From: Dolichospermum flos-aquae CCAP 1403/13F
GTDB lineage: Bacteria > Cyanobacteriota > Cyanobacteriia > Cyanobacteriales > Nostocaceae
NCBI RefSeq assembly: GCF_012516395.1
Contig: NZ_CP051206.1
Location: forward strand, 2,958,501-3,022,500
Reading direction: 5' to 3'
DNA length: 64,000 nt
A model generated the notes under the pieces. The model did no database searches, was not told the DNA's origin, and saw only the letters and a program-made list of their open reading frames with translations. Shown piece after piece: positions 54,202 to 63,977 of this stretch (within the stretch, counting starts at the first letter, position 1; the number at the start of each line of letters is the position of its first letter). The translations under genes and the position numbers were made by a program.

Positions 54202-54954
54202 CTATTGAAGTATATTTTTAAGTTGTTCTATAGTATATGGTGGATTTTTCCGATGTATCATCCCATGACAATTAGGACATACTGGACGTAAATCTTTAAT
54301 TGGATCAACTTCGTATTCTTGATTAATTTCCGATAAAGGAATTAAATGATGAACATGAATAAAACCTTGACCAATTTCACCATAAACTTTTTCAAAGTTA
54401 AACCCACAAACATAACAAGTTATGCCATAATATTCAATACATTGTTTTCGAGCTTGATTACTTCTTTCATAAGCATTAACTGTTACTTGACGAATAAACC
54501 CTTCTTTTAAGGTTTGAGTTTCTTCTGTTTCTCTTACTTCATCAGGAAATAATAGGATATCATCTATTACACTAACAGAATCGAAAAAGTATTCAAAATC
54601 TAGTTTTGGATTATTTAAAATATTACAAACTAAATCATATATTTCTTCTTCAGGATATGCTTTAAATCCATCATAAATTTCTTTTTCAACACGCCATAAA
54701 TCTCTTTGCCACCAACCTTTACGACTGTTTTCATGATAAGGATCAAAAGCATCTCTAAAATTTTTAAGTGTATTAGATGAAATTTCAAGCATAGAACCAA
54801 TTTTCTGATGTGTTTCCCCTTTGTTACCAAGTCCTAATCTCTGATAACTATCTTTATCAAATCTTGAAAGATAATAACCTACTATATAAGCATAGGGACA
54901 ATTACAATCACTAAATGAATCTATCAGGCTATCCCAATTATCAGGTTTTTTCAT
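54202..54954 (-). CDS. HNH endonuclease
   Basis: 250 residues. The C-terminal HNH/McrA-type zinc nuclease has CYVCGF (first CxxC), HVHHLIPLSEIN (His-Asn/His core), DLRPVCPNCHGMIHR (second CxxC and the final His). The N-terminal ~150 residues, with YAYIVGYYLSRFDKDSYQRL and WWQRDLWRVEKEIYDGF, resemble a DNA-binding or specificity region of restriction-like HNH enzymes. No methyltransferase accompanies it. It is near xisI/xisH but with its own spacing (64 bp). Probable stand-alone DNA nuclease; target unknown. Confidence 0.8.
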   Translation of the reverse strand: MKKPDNWDSLIDSFSDCNCPYAYIVGYYLSRFDKDSYQRLGLGNKGETHQKIGSMLEISSNTLKNFRDAFDPYHENSRKGWWQRDLWRVEKEIYDGFKAYPEEEIYDLVCNILNNPKLDFEYFFDSVSVIDDILLFPDEVRETEETQTLKEGFIRQVTVNAYERSNQARKQCIEYYGITCYVCGFNFEKVYGEIGQGFIHVHHLIPLSEINQEYEVDPIKDLRPVCPNCHGMIHRKNPPYTIEQLKNILQ

Positions 54955-55018
54955 TATTCACAACTCCTTTTGATTATCAAAAATATTGTGTTTAACTATT
55001 ATAACCCAAATATTCAAC

Positions 55019-55363
55019 CTAAGCGACTGCAAACTCTGTAAACTTGCGAGTTTCAGGATCATGAAAAGCTAAAACAATATCCTCTTGTGGTACACCTTCC
55101 CTTAATAACTCAGTTGCAATACCTTCCTCAGTCCAATCTTCTTCAATGTAAATTTTCTCATTTTTAATTCTGACATAAACAGTAATACCTCTAACTTTGT
55201 GATCATTATGCCAACCTGTTTGAAACCAAAGATATTGATCTCTTTGTTCATCAAAAGCTAGAATACTATCAACACCATCAGGATTAGGCGTTTGTGATGC
55301 TAATTGCTCATATTCATTCAGAATTTTCTGGATCACATTGCGATATTGATTTAATTTATCCAT
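55019..55363 (-). CDS. xisI: XisI family protein (fdxN element excision controlling factor-like)
   Basis: 114 residues. The family start YRNVIQKILNEYEQLASQTP and motif DEQRDQYLWFQTGWHND... IEEDWTEEGIATELLREGVP are plain. XisI in Anabaena controls excision of the fdxN DNA element in heterocysts with XisH; most cyanobacterial copies are not next to such an element and have no known target. It overlaps the 3' end of xisH by 13 bp, so the two are coupled. Confidence 0.92.
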   Translation of the reverse strand: MDKLNQYRNVIQKILNEYEQLASQTPNPDGVDSILAFDEQRDQYLWFQTGWHNDHKVRGITVYVRIKNEKIYIEEDWTEEGIATELLREGVPQEDIVLAFHDPETRKFTEFAVA

Positions 55364-55767
55364 TGAATTATCTCCTCCTTATTCAAATCAACAACTATTA
55401 ACTTTAAGTCATTTTCTTCCATGATGAACGAAATCGCTTTTTGCAGAAAAAAAGATTGATAAATACTGCGACTTACCCCTAAATAAATTGTTACTTTAGG
55501 AAGAATAACTTTTAACAAGGTACGATAAATAATATATTGCCCTAAAGCTGTTTCAAATTCACGCATGGGGGAACGACCAATAAAACTTTTAATTTCTACA
55601 ATAATTTGTTGTCCATTGCGTTCAATTTCTAAAGTTCTATCAGCTAATAAATCAGCAAATAATTGTATCTCCTCATATTTAATAGTATAAGGATCACGAA
55701 TAATCATCCAACCATCTTTAATCAAGGCATTTTTAATTGCTTCATGGTAAGTATCCCTAGCTGACAT
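55351..55767 (-). CDS. xisH: XisH family protein (PD-(D/E)XK-like excision factor)
   Basis: 138 residues from the ATG at 55767 (MSARDTYHEAIKNALIKDGW). The open frame runs 42 codons further upstream, but those residues are unlike the family. The nuclease-like core is LADRTLEIERNGQQIIVEIKSF (D...E-x-K), followed by SPMREFETALGQYIIYRTLL and IYLGVSRSIYQSFF. XisH and XisI always pair. No xisF recombinase is in the window, so it is an orphan pair. Confidence 0.93.
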   Translation of the reverse strand: MSARDTYHEAIKNALIKDGWMIIRDPYTIKYEEIQLFADLLADRTLEIERNGQQIIVEIKSFIGRSPMREFETALGQYIIYRTLLKVILPKVTIYLGVSRSIYQSFFLQKAISFIMEENDLKLIVVDLNKEEIIQWIN

Positions 55768-55914
55768 AAAAATTAAATTCAGAAAAATTTTAATAATCTG
55801 ATCATAAACTATAAACTGTCTATTTCTGACAAATTCGTTTACCAGTAACTCCTGTAACAATTCCCTTACAATAAAATAAAGAAAGCAAGACATTACAGGA
55901 TCACAATCTAAACC

Positions 55915-58545
55915 ATGCTACAAGAATATCGTCAACAGGTTGCCGAACGCGCTCAACTGGGTATTCCTCCCTTACCATTAGACGCACAACAAACATCAGC
56001 ATTGTGTGAATTACTGAAAAATCCACCCACAGGCGAAGAAGAGTTATTATTAAATTTATTACGCGATCGCATTCCCCCTGGAGTAGATCAAGCTGCTTAT
56101 GTAAAAGCTGGATTTCTGACTGCGATTGCTAAAGGAGAAATTACCAGCCCCTTAGTTTCTCCAGTTGATGCAGTAGAATTACTGGGAACTATGATTGGTG
56201 GTTACAATGTTCAATCCTTAATTGATTTACTCCAAGTTTCCAGCACCTCTGTATCAACTTCTTCAGAAACACCCTTGGTAATGGGAGGAGAAGGAAGAGA
56301 ACAAATCGCCGCTTATGCAGCCAACGCCCTCAGCAAAATTATGTTGGTGTATGATGCTTTCCATGATGTTTTGGAATTGTCCAAAACCAACCCCTACGCC
56401 AAACAAGTGGTAAACTCTTGGGCAGAAGCAGAATGGTTTACGTTGCGTCCCACATTACCAGAATTTATCACCGTTACGGTTTTCAAAGTTCCCGGAGAAA
56501 CCAACACCGACGACTTATCACCCGCAACCCACGCTACAACCAGACCAGATATTCCTTTACACGCTTTGGCGATGTTGGAAACTCGTCAACCGGGAAGTTT
56601 AGAAACCATTGCAGAGTTAAAGAAAAAAGGATTTCCCGTTGCTTACGTTGGTGATGTCGTGGGTACAGGTTCTTCTCGCAAGTCTGCAATCAATTCTGTA
56701 TTATGGCATTTGGGCAATGATATTCCCTTTGTGCCAAACAAACGGGCGGGAGGTTATATTTTAGGAAGTGCGATCGCTCCCATCTTTTTTAACACAGCCG
56801 AAGATGCCGGTGCATTACCCATTCAATGCGATGTCAGCAAAATGGCAACCGGTGACGTAATTACCATTTATCCCTACAAAGGAACTGTTCTCAACGCCGC
56901 AGGAGAAGTAATTTCCACCTTCAGCCTCAAACCTGACACCATTTTAGACGAAGTTCGCGCAGGTGGACGCATTCCCCTACTAATTGGACGTACCCTCACC
57001 GATAAAACCCGTCTAGCATTGGGTTTAGCGCCCAGCACATTATTTATCCGTCCCCAAGCCCCAGTGGACACCGGCAAAGGCTACACATTGGCGCAGAAAA
57101 TGGTCGGGAAAGCCGCTGGTTTGCCTGGAGTACGTCCGGGGACATCTTGCGAACCAATCATGACTACAGTGGGTTCTCAGGACACTACAGGCCCAATGAC
57201 CAGAGACGAATTGAAAGAACTCGCTTGTTTAGGTTTCAGTGCAGACTTAGTAATGCAAAGTTTCTGTCATACAGCCGCATATCCCAAACCTGTGGATATT
57301 AAAACCCACCAAGAATTACCCGACTTTATCTCCTCCCGTGGTGGTGTGGCGTTGCGTCCTGGTGATGGTATCATTCATTCTTGGCTAAACCGGATGTTAT
57401 TACCCGACACCGTAGGAACAGGAGGAGATTCCCATACTCGCTTCCCCTTGGGTATATCCTTTCCTGCGGGTTCGGGTTTAGTAGCGTTTGCTGGTGCTTT
57501 GGGTGTCATGCCTTTGGATATGCCAGAATCAGTTTTGGTCAGATTTACAGGGGAATTACAACCAGGAATAACGCTGAGGGATGTTGTCAATGCCATTCCT
57601 TATGTGGCTATGCAAAAAGGTTTGTTAACTGTCGAGAAGCAGAACAAGAAAAATGTTTTCTCTGGCAAGATTTTGGAAATTGAAGGTTTACCAAATTTGA
57701 AAGTTGAACAAGCTTTTGAATTAACCGACGCTTCCGCAGAACGTTCTTGTGCTGGTTGTACAATTAAATTAAGCGAAGAAACAATTGCGGAATATTTACG
57801 TTCCAATATTGCCCTTTTAACTAATATGGTAGCCCGGGGTTATAGTGATGCCAGAACTATTATGCGCCGGGTGGCAAAAATGCAAGAATGGTTAGATCAT
57901 CCAGTATTATTATCTGCTGACGCTGATGCCGAATATGCAGAAATAATTGAAATTGATTTAAGCCAAATCACAGAACCAATTGTTGCTGCTCCCAATGACC
58001 CAGATAATGTTAAGTTATTATCGGCAGTTGCCAATGATCCTGTACAAGAAGTTTTTGTGGGTTCTTGTATGACAAATATCGGCCATTATCGAGCAACTGC
58101 GAAGGTTTTAGAAGGTGCAGGAGATGTAAAAGCGCGGTTGTGGATTGCACCTCCTACAAGAATGGATGAACACCAATTAAAGGCGGAAGGTGTGTATGAT
58201 GTTTTCGTGGCTGCAAAGGCGAGAACTGAGATACCAGGATGCAGTTTATGTATGGGAAATCAGGCGCGAGTTGATGATAATACAACTGTGTTTTCTACCT
58301 CGACTCGTAACTTCAATAATCGCATGGGTAAAGGCGCTCAAGTGTATTTAGGTTCGGCGGAATTAGCAGCGGTTTGTGCATTATTGGGAAGGCTTCCTAA
58401 TGTGCAGGAATATTTGGATATTGTGGCAGAAAGAATTCATCCTTTTGCTGATGATTTGTATCGCTATTTGAACTTTGATCAAATTGCCGGTTTTGAGAAT
58501 GAAGGGAGGGTGATTAGTAAGGAGGAACAGGCGGCTTTGGTATAA
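55915..58545 (+). CDS. acnB: aconitate hydratase B
   Basis: 876 residues. The AcnB order is swivel domain first ([16 protein letters not shown] near residue 258) and the catalytic 4Fe-4S domains after. The cluster ligands are in CSLCMGNQA (residues ~777-785) with another Cys in the region HLGSCMTN-like [33 protein letters not shown] is the substrate loop. It converts citrate to isocitrate and may also act on 2-methylisocitrate. The reading frame is intact. Confidence 0.96.
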   Translation: MLQEYRQQVAERAQLGIPPLPLDAQQTSALCELLKNPPTGEEELLLNLLRDRIPPGVDQAAYVKAGFLTAIAKGEITSPLVSPVDAVELLGTMIGGYNVQSLIDLLQVSSTSVSTSSETPLVMGGEGREQIAAYAANALSKIMLVYDAFHDVLELSKTNPYAKQVVNSWAEAEWFTLRPTLPEFITVTVFKVPGETNTDDLSPATHATTRPDIPLHALAMLETRQPGSLETIAELKKKGFPVAYVGDVVGTGSSRKSAINSVLWHLGNDIPFVPNKRAGGYILGSAIAPIFFNTAEDAGALPIQCDVSKMATGDVITIYPYKGTVLNAAGEVISTFSLKPDTILDEVRAGGRIPLLIGRTLTDKTRLALGLAPSTLFIRPQAPVDTGKGYTLAQKMVGKAAGLPGVRPGTSCEPIMTTVGSQDTTGPMTRDELKELACLGFSADLVMQSFCHTAAYPKPVDIKTHQELPDFISSRGGVALRPGDGIIHSWLNRMLLPDTVGTGGDSHTRFPLGISFPAGSGLVAFAGALGVMPLDMPESVLVRFTGELQPGITLRDVVNAIPYVAMQKGLLTVEKQNKKNVFSGKILEIEGLPNLKVEQAFELTDASAERSCAGCTIKLSEETIAEYLRSNIALLTNMVARGYSDARTIMRRVAKMQEWLDHPVLLSADADAEYAEIIEIDLSQITEPIVAAPNDPDNVKLLSAVANDPVQEVFVGSCMTNIGHYRATAKVLEGAGDVKARLWIAPPTRMDEHQLKAEGVYDVFVAAKARTEIPGCSLCMGNQARVDDNTTVFSTSTRNFNNRMGKGAQVYLGSAELAAVCALLGRLPNVQEYLDIVAERIHPFADDLYRYLNFDQIAGFENEGRVISKEEQAALV

Positions 58546-58731
58546 TGTAATTGGGGTGAGTCTTGATGACTCACCTTGATTTTAAGAAGTTTATATTTAA
58601 TCTAATTGTTAAGATTTTTTACTCTATCTAAATTAAGCTATTTCAGTGATAAAGTGATAAAATGTAGTTATACTAACTCATTTAATCAACAAATCTCTAA
58701 TTTTAAACGTTAACGAAAAAGATTGTCAACT

Positions 58732-59826
58732 ATGGTAAATCAACTAGAAATTACAGATCAACGCAAAGAAAATGCTGAAGCGGAAATTCGTGACAAAACA
58801 AAGCGTGTTGACTACAACACCTTAGAATATCCTATCGAAGTAATTGTGCAAAAATATTTAGATGGGGAGAAGGAAGATGAAAATGAATTGTTTATTCCAG
58901 ATTATCAACGAGAAATAGCTTGGGATGAAGATAGACAATCAAAATTCATTGAATCTGTGATGTTAGGTTTACCAATCCCTTATATTTTTGTTGCGGATAT
59001 ATCAAGTACAGAAGATTTAGCACGATTAGAAATTATAGATGGTACACAACGTATTCGGACTTTAGCTAAGTTCATTAACAATGAGCTTAGATTACAAAAT
59101 CTAAATAAATTAGAAAGCCTCAATGGGTTTACTTTTCAAGATTTACCGCTACCACGTCAAAGACGTTTTAACAGAACTACCATGAGAATGATTCAATTAA
59201 CCGAACATTCAGGTGAAGAAATTAGAAGGGATATTTTTGAGAGACTTAATACTGGTAGTGTTCAATTGAATGAAATGGAGAAACGCAGAGGATCTCGACC
59301 AGGAAAGTTTTTGGATATAATCGAAGAGTTATCAAAATATCAACAATTTCGAGATTTATGTTCTTTTACTCCAACTCAGATAAATAAGAGAGATCCCCAA
59401 GAATTTGTTCTCCGGTTTTTTGCATTTCTGAATAATTATGAAAATTATCCTGGGAAAAGTGATATTCATAAATTTTTGGATGATTATTTAGAGCAAGAGA
59501 ATAAGTCTGAAACATTAGATATTAATGCAGCTAAAAATGAATTTTATTTAATGTTAAATTTTGTTCAAAAGTATTTTTCTGATGCTTTACATACCTATAT
59601 CAAAATAAAAAAATCCTATGAACCTACAACTAGAATTAAGTTTGAATCAATTACTGTAGGTATTGCTTTAGCGTTAAGAATAAATCCAGATATAGTTCCC
59701 AATTCAATTGAGTTTTTAAACTCTAAAGAATTTAAAGATTATACCAATTCTAATGCGAGTAGTTCTAAAAACAAAGTAATTAATCGTATTTATTATGTTC
59801 GTGATCAGCTTTTAGGTAATTCATGA
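58732..59826 (+). CDS. DUF262 (ParB/GmrSD-like) protein
   Basis: 364 residues from the ATG at 58732 (a TTG 9 bp upstream is less likely). The DUF262 core is visible: FIPDYQREIAWDEDRQSKFIES, the nucleotide- or DNA-handling motif IIDGTQRIRTLAKF (DGTQR in place of DGQQR) and IFERLNTGSVQLNEME. The C-terminal ~130 residues are helical. DUF262 proteins are ParB/Srx-fold NTP-dependent domains of GmrSD-type defence enzymes. The stop overlaps the next ATG (ATGA), so it forms a coupled pair with a HEPN protein. Confidence 0.88.
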   Translation: MVNQLEITDQRKENAEAEIRDKTKRVDYNTLEYPIEVIVQKYLDGEKEDENELFIPDYQREIAWDEDRQSKFIESVMLGLPIPYIFVADISSTEDLARLEIIDGTQRIRTLAKFINNELRLQNLNKLESLNGFTFQDLPLPRQRRFNRTTMRMIQLTEHSGEEIRRDIFERLNTGSVQLNEMEKRRGSRPGKFLDIIEELSKYQQFRDLCSFTPTQINKRDPQEFVLRFFAFLNNYENYPGKSDIHKFLDDYLEQENKSETLDINAAKNEFYLMLNFVQKYFSDALHTYIKIKKSYEPTTRIKFESITVGIALALRINPDIVPNSIEFLNSKEFKDYTNSNASSSKNKVINRIYYVRDQLLGNS

Positions 59827-60392
59827 GAAGTACATTATTTGAAGATTTTGATAAACGCGCTCAAGAAGTAAGACGATATTTTATATTCTTGAAAAATTTA
59901 GAGCAAGGTTCAATTCAATTAAGTATGGGTAATACAAACAATACAAAAATCAAACCGATAAACAATGATTTAGAAAAAACTCTTAAAGCAACAGGATTTT
60001 TGTTACTATATAATCTAGTTGAATCTACAATGCGTAATGCAATTGAAACAATATTTGATGAATTAAAAACTAAAAATATTTCTTTCGATGATGTAAGAGA
60101 CGAAATTAAAAAGATTGTTATTGATAATCTAAAAGATAAAGATAATAAATCTACTAAAGATATTTTAGTTACAGTTCAAAATATTTCGGTTGATATCATA
60201 TCAGCTACTTTTAATAGAGATAGATTATTTTCAGGAAATATTGATGGACAAAGAATCAAAGATATAGCCGAAATGTATGGATTTTCATATAAGACTAATG
60301 CTAGAAAAACTGGAAATGGTAAGGATTTACAACGAATTAAAGATCATAGAAAAGACTTAACACATGGTTTTAAGCAGGGGAAACGCATCTAA
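59823..60392 (+). CDS. MAE_28990/MAE_18760-type HEPN nuclease, C-terminus cut by an IS
   Basis: 189 residues. The family opening FEDFDKRAQEVRRYFIFLKN, LEQGSIQLSMG and KATGFLLLYNLVESTMRNAI are plain. The HEPN RNase motif R-x4-H is RKDLTH at residues 178-183. Full-length members continue ~45-50 residues past this motif; here only GFK is native. The last codons QGKRI and the stop come from the terminal inverted repeat of the ISAs1-family element, so the helical end is lost. The active motif is kept, so partial activity is possible. Confidence 0.85.
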   Translation: MRSTLFEDFDKRAQEVRRYFIFLKNLEQGSIQLSMGNTNNTKIKPINNDLEKTLKATGFLLLYNLVESTMRNAIETIFDELKTKNISFDDVRDEIKKIVIDNLKDKDNKSTKDILVTVQNISVDIISATFNRDRLFSGNIDGQRIKDIAEMYGFSYKTNARKTGNGKDLQRIKDHRKDLTHGFKQGKRI

Positions 60393-61981
60393 ATTATCTT
60401 GACAGAATACTATATTAGTGCATCAATATGGGAAAATATCTAACTTCATTCAAAATCTGATAAATTCCTTTATTAAAATTATAAAAATTTCATAAATTTA
60501 GAGTAATTATTTATTTTTAATGATGGATTTATTTTGTTCAGTTCTATATATTAATATCTATATTTTTTGGCATCAAAAATATAGATTCTATTGTAGAATC
60601 AACAGAAAAATAAATTGGTTATATTTATATTTGTCTATATTTTCTGATTTTTATCAGATACATTCTAAAATCTTCTCTAAATATTCATCATCCCATCCTG
60701 CACAAAACTGCTTACTTTTAGTTCCTAGTTTTTGGCTTTTTTCTTTTCCTAAAAGATTAACTGCTATATGACGAATAACTGCAAAGTTTTGTGGTGCATT
60801 ATCCTTTCTTATCCGACAATCATCTTCTCTAAAAGCTACATCTAAAACCCAGTGTAATGAATTCTCTATACCCCAATGAGTGCGGACTGATTCTCCTAGT
60901 AATTTCGCATTATTTGTCAAACTACTTATATAATAGCCTGTCTCAACCTTCGTTTTTCCATTAACTTTTCGTATATATTCTACCATTCCTACACTTTGAA
61001 GATTTACCCATTTCTTATCAGTATCTATTCTTTCTTCTATGTCTGATAACATGAGATAATGACGAATCTCTTCTCTTCCATGTTTGTCTTCTTTTGTATG
61101 AAATTCACTATATTTGAATCCCTCAAACCCTTTAGATATAGCTTCTTTGAAGATTTCTCCTACATTCTTATATAAATTACCTTGATTCTTTTTGAGTGCG
61201 ATAATATATTCGCCTGATTTTTCTGCAATTGATTTTACTATCTCTTTTTGACACCCCATCGCATCAATCGTTACTAAACATCCGGCTATATCTAATACTT
61301 TAATTAATTCCGGTATGGCTGTTATTTCATTTGACTTTTCTTCTACTTTACATTGTCCTAATACTAATTTATTACTAGTTGCCCATGCACTTACCATGTG
61401 AATCGCACCTTTATCCTTTCCTTTATCATATGAATGCCTTAATGTTTTCCCATCTATTGCTATGACTTCTCCTTCTGTAATTTTATTGATAGATTTTATC
61501 CAACTCAAAAAACAATTCTGAAATTGTTGCGGATCTATTCTCGCAAATACTCTGGCGAATGTATCATGAGATGGAATCCCGTTTGGAAGTTCTAAAAATT
61601 GTTTTAGCCATTTTTCTTTCTTTTTTCCATAAGCCTCCATCAATACCCAACTATCTACTCCACAGATCACTGCACAAATCGCAATGGTTACTATATCTAT
61701 TAATTTATGCCTTTTTGTTCTCTCAACTCTTTTATCTTCTAAATCTTTAAAGTGATCTACTATTGTGATTTTTGGTGGTAGCTTCATTTTGTGAATTTTG
61801 TCTCTTTAGTTTTATTGAGAATACCACTTCAACTCATTTTATTGATTCTTATAGAAACGAATTTACCATCAAATTTTCTTCATACTCATTTATTGGCTTG
61901 ATATTAACATGGTAATACTGCCCTTTTTATCTATTCATAGAAGTTACATTTTGTCAAAAAAAATTAGATGCGTTTCCCCTG
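60375..61981 (-). mobile_element. ISAs1-family insertion sequence
   Basis: 1607 bp. The terminal inverted repeats open CAGGGGAAACGCATCTAA (perfect 18 bp, 60375-60392 and 61964-61981), then share TTGACA-AAT further in (about 36 bp imperfect). It holds one transposase gene on the minus strand. No flanking duplication is visible (TGGTTTTAAG against GGATTCTCTC). It is flanked by two truncated, unrelated genes. Confidence 0.9.
60654..61787 (-). CDS. ISAs1-family transposase
   Basis: 377 residues. Family motifs: FKDLEDKRVERTKRHKLIDI at the start, CAVICGVDSWVLMEAYG, FARVFARIDPQQFQ, first catalytic Asp in IAIDGKTLRHS, second Asp in CLVTIDAMGCQKEI and the C-terminal LHWVLDVAFREDDCRIRKDN with the catalytic Glu. 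The gene appears complete with no frameshift, so the element may still be active. Confidence 0.95.
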   Translation of the reverse strand: MKLPPKITIVDHFKDLEDKRVERTKRHKLIDIVTIAICAVICGVDSWVLMEAYGKKKEKWLKQFLELPNGIPSHDTFARVFARIDPQQFQNCFLSWIKSINKITEGEVIAIDGKTLRHSYDKGKDKGAIHMVSAWATSNKLVLGQCKVEEKSNEITAIPELIKVLDIAGCLVTIDAMGCQKEIVKSIAEKSGEYIIALKKNQGNLYKNVGEIFKEAISKGFEGFKYSEFHTKEDKHGREEIRHYLMLSDIEERIDTDKKWVNLQSVGMVEYIRKVNGKTKVETGYYISSLTNNAKLLGESVRTHWGIENSLHWVLDVAFREDDCRIRKDNAPQNFAVIRHIAVNLLGKEKSQKLGTKSKQFCAGWDDEYLEKILECI

Positions 61982-63316
61982 GGATTCTCTCTACTGGTGA
62001 TGATGACCAACTAATTGCCTCGGACAATGAAAGCTATGTTGATATTAATGTACTTCCCTCTAATGGCCGAGCTGGCTTGCTTCAAGGGTTTTTGGGGAAT
62101 GCAGATGGTATCATTTCCAATGAATTTACTCTGCGTAGTGGGACTCTATTAAGCTCCAATCCAACTTGGGAACAAATACATGGAGTATGGGCTGAAAGCT
62201 GGCGAGTTCTTGAGAGTGAATCTCTGTTTACAACGCCTCCACCCTTCCAGGGAAATCCTTCTAAAATTACACTAAGCGACTTATCTCCAAAAGATGTACA
62301 AGACGCTAAAGATATTGGTATCAAACTGGGTTTACCTGATGCCGCCTTAAATGCTGCTGCCTTAGACTATGCCCTAACCAAAGATATAGCATTTCTGAAC
62401 AATGCGGCTAACCTATTCTCGCCGAAGTTCAGTATCAGTAGTTCTTCTATAGCAGAGGGAGATAAAGATAGCTCAAGCGTACGCTTATTTGTGCAATTAT
62501 CGACTTCCAGTCAAAGGACTGTGACCGTAGATTATGCCACCCAGGATGGTACTGATCTGAGGTTCAGATTATACTGCGACCAGTGGCACATTAACTTTTC
62601 TTCCAGGTACCACTGCTCTGACTCTAGATATCCCCATTTTGGGTGATACAAATATAGAATCTGATGAAAGTTTCTTGGTAAACCTGACTAATCCTTACGG
62701 AGCCATTTTCACCACCAGTCAAAGCACTATCAACATCTTGAATGATGATTTAAATTTAGTTCCCATATTCGCAGGTACTAGTAGTAATGATGTTTTTACA
62801 GGCGGTGATGGCAATGACATTATCAATGGGGAAGGCGGCGACGATAACCTAAATGGTGGTGCGGGCGATGACACCCTTAATGGTGGACCGGGCAAGGATG
62901 TCCTGACTGGTGGTTCGGGCAAGGATATTTTTGTCTACAACAACTTCACCGACTCACTGTTTGCTAATCCAGATCGCATTCGCAGTTTTAATCCCAGTGA
63001 AGGCGATCGCATAGACTTAGCGAATGTTCCCACCGCCACCTTCAACGCGGGCAATATCTCCGCCCTCAATTTAACGGCTGCTGTTATTGCTGCCTATGCT
63101 GATGCCGATCCAACGGTTGTTGGAGCGCAGGCATTAGCCGTTAATCAGGCCGTGTTCTTTAGCTTTGGGGCAACTGCCTCCACAAGACGAACCTATCTTG
63201 CTGTCAACGATAGCAGTCCTGACTATAATTCAGGGAACGATCTTTTCATTGAAGTAACAGGAATAGTTGGAACCTTACCCTCTGGGTCTTTGGCATCTCA
63301 GAGCTATTTTATCTAA
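61982..63316 (+). pseudogene. VWD/Calx-beta/RTX surface protein, truncated and frameshifted
   Basis: The 5' end is cut by the ISAs1 element. The left part reads STGDDDQLIASDNESY, LLQGFLGNADGIISNEF and WEQIHGVWAESWRVLE, the C-terminal half of a von Willebrand factor type D domain. A Calx-beta domain starts near 62430 (FSISSSSIAEGD... VTVDYATQDGT). Near 62553-62560 the frame shifts: the expected GSDYTATSG is in a second frame, which continues to 63316 as Calx-beta end (YTATSGTLTFLPGTTALTLD) and five RTX nonapeptides (GGDGNDIINGEGGDDNLNGG). It was probably secreted. Inactive unless a programmed shift rescues it. Confidence 0.85.
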
Positions 63317-63353
63317 ACTCATCGTAAATGAAGACTCTTAAACTCTTTTTATA

Positions 63354-63977
63354 ATGAATATGCACAATAAAATCGACTTCGCCAACTATCGTCCGATTCT
63401 TACCCTGGGTCTAGCCACTTCTGCGTCTCTGGGGATTATGTCCATGTTTCCTAGTCAAGCAACAGCTATTAACTTGACAGGAGCTTTTGCACCGAGTAAC
63501 TGGACGTTGACCAACACTGAGGCTGACGGATCAGTGGATACTGATGTCTCATCGGGTACAATTATTCTTACTGGGGGTAATAACGGAAGCAACTTACCAG
63601 GTACTACAGATTGGACGATTTCCATTAATTCAGCCAGAGCGGGTAACATTAGCTTTAACTGGGGCTATTCTACCTTGGACACTCCTGGATTTGACTCAGC
63701 AGGGTATCTTCTGAATGGAAATTATACACCATTGGCTATCAAAGATGGAGACTTCAGTACTTCACCCGTTTCTGTCAATGTCAATATTAATGATATCTTT
63801 GGTTTTCGAGCAGCGACTTCCAGTAATAGCGATGGACCGCCTGTACTTAGCGTATTTGTTGATCGTCCCCCTGTCGCTGTCCCGTGGGAAACAGATGCCC
63901 TGCCTATTGTAGGTAGCACTCTTCTGTTTGGTATTGGGATTTGGAAAAAATATAAATCCTCGAATTCTACTTGGTAA
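63354..63977 (+). CDS. secreted protein with C-terminal VPWETDALP sorting-like tail
   Basis: 207 residues. The signal peptide ends about residue 37 (PSQATAINL). The body is a beta-sandwich-like domain (APSNWTLTNTEADGSVDTDV... ISFNWGYSTLDTPGFDSAGY), reminiscent of choice-of-anchor surface proteins. The C-terminus repeats the tripartite tail of the protein at 5751: VPWETDALP, hydrophobic IVGSTLLFGIGIW, basic KKYKSSN. It lies 37 bp after the RTX gene on the same strand. Cell-surface or matrix role inferred. Confidence 0.75.
   Translation: MNMHNKIDFANYRPILTLGLATSASLGIMSMFPSQATAINLTGAFAPSNWTLTNTEADGSVDTDVSSGTIILTGGNNGSNLPGTTDWTISINSARAGNISFNWGYSTLDTPGFDSAGYLLNGNYTPLAIKDGDFSTSPVSVNVNINDIFGFRAATSSNSDGPPVLSVFVDRPPVAVPWETDALPIVGSTLLFGIGIWKKYKSSNSTW

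Noticed and set aside
55768-55893. N-terminal extension of XisH
   Set aside because: The 42 extra codons are hydrophobic and unlike the family, which begins SARDTYHEAIKNAL.
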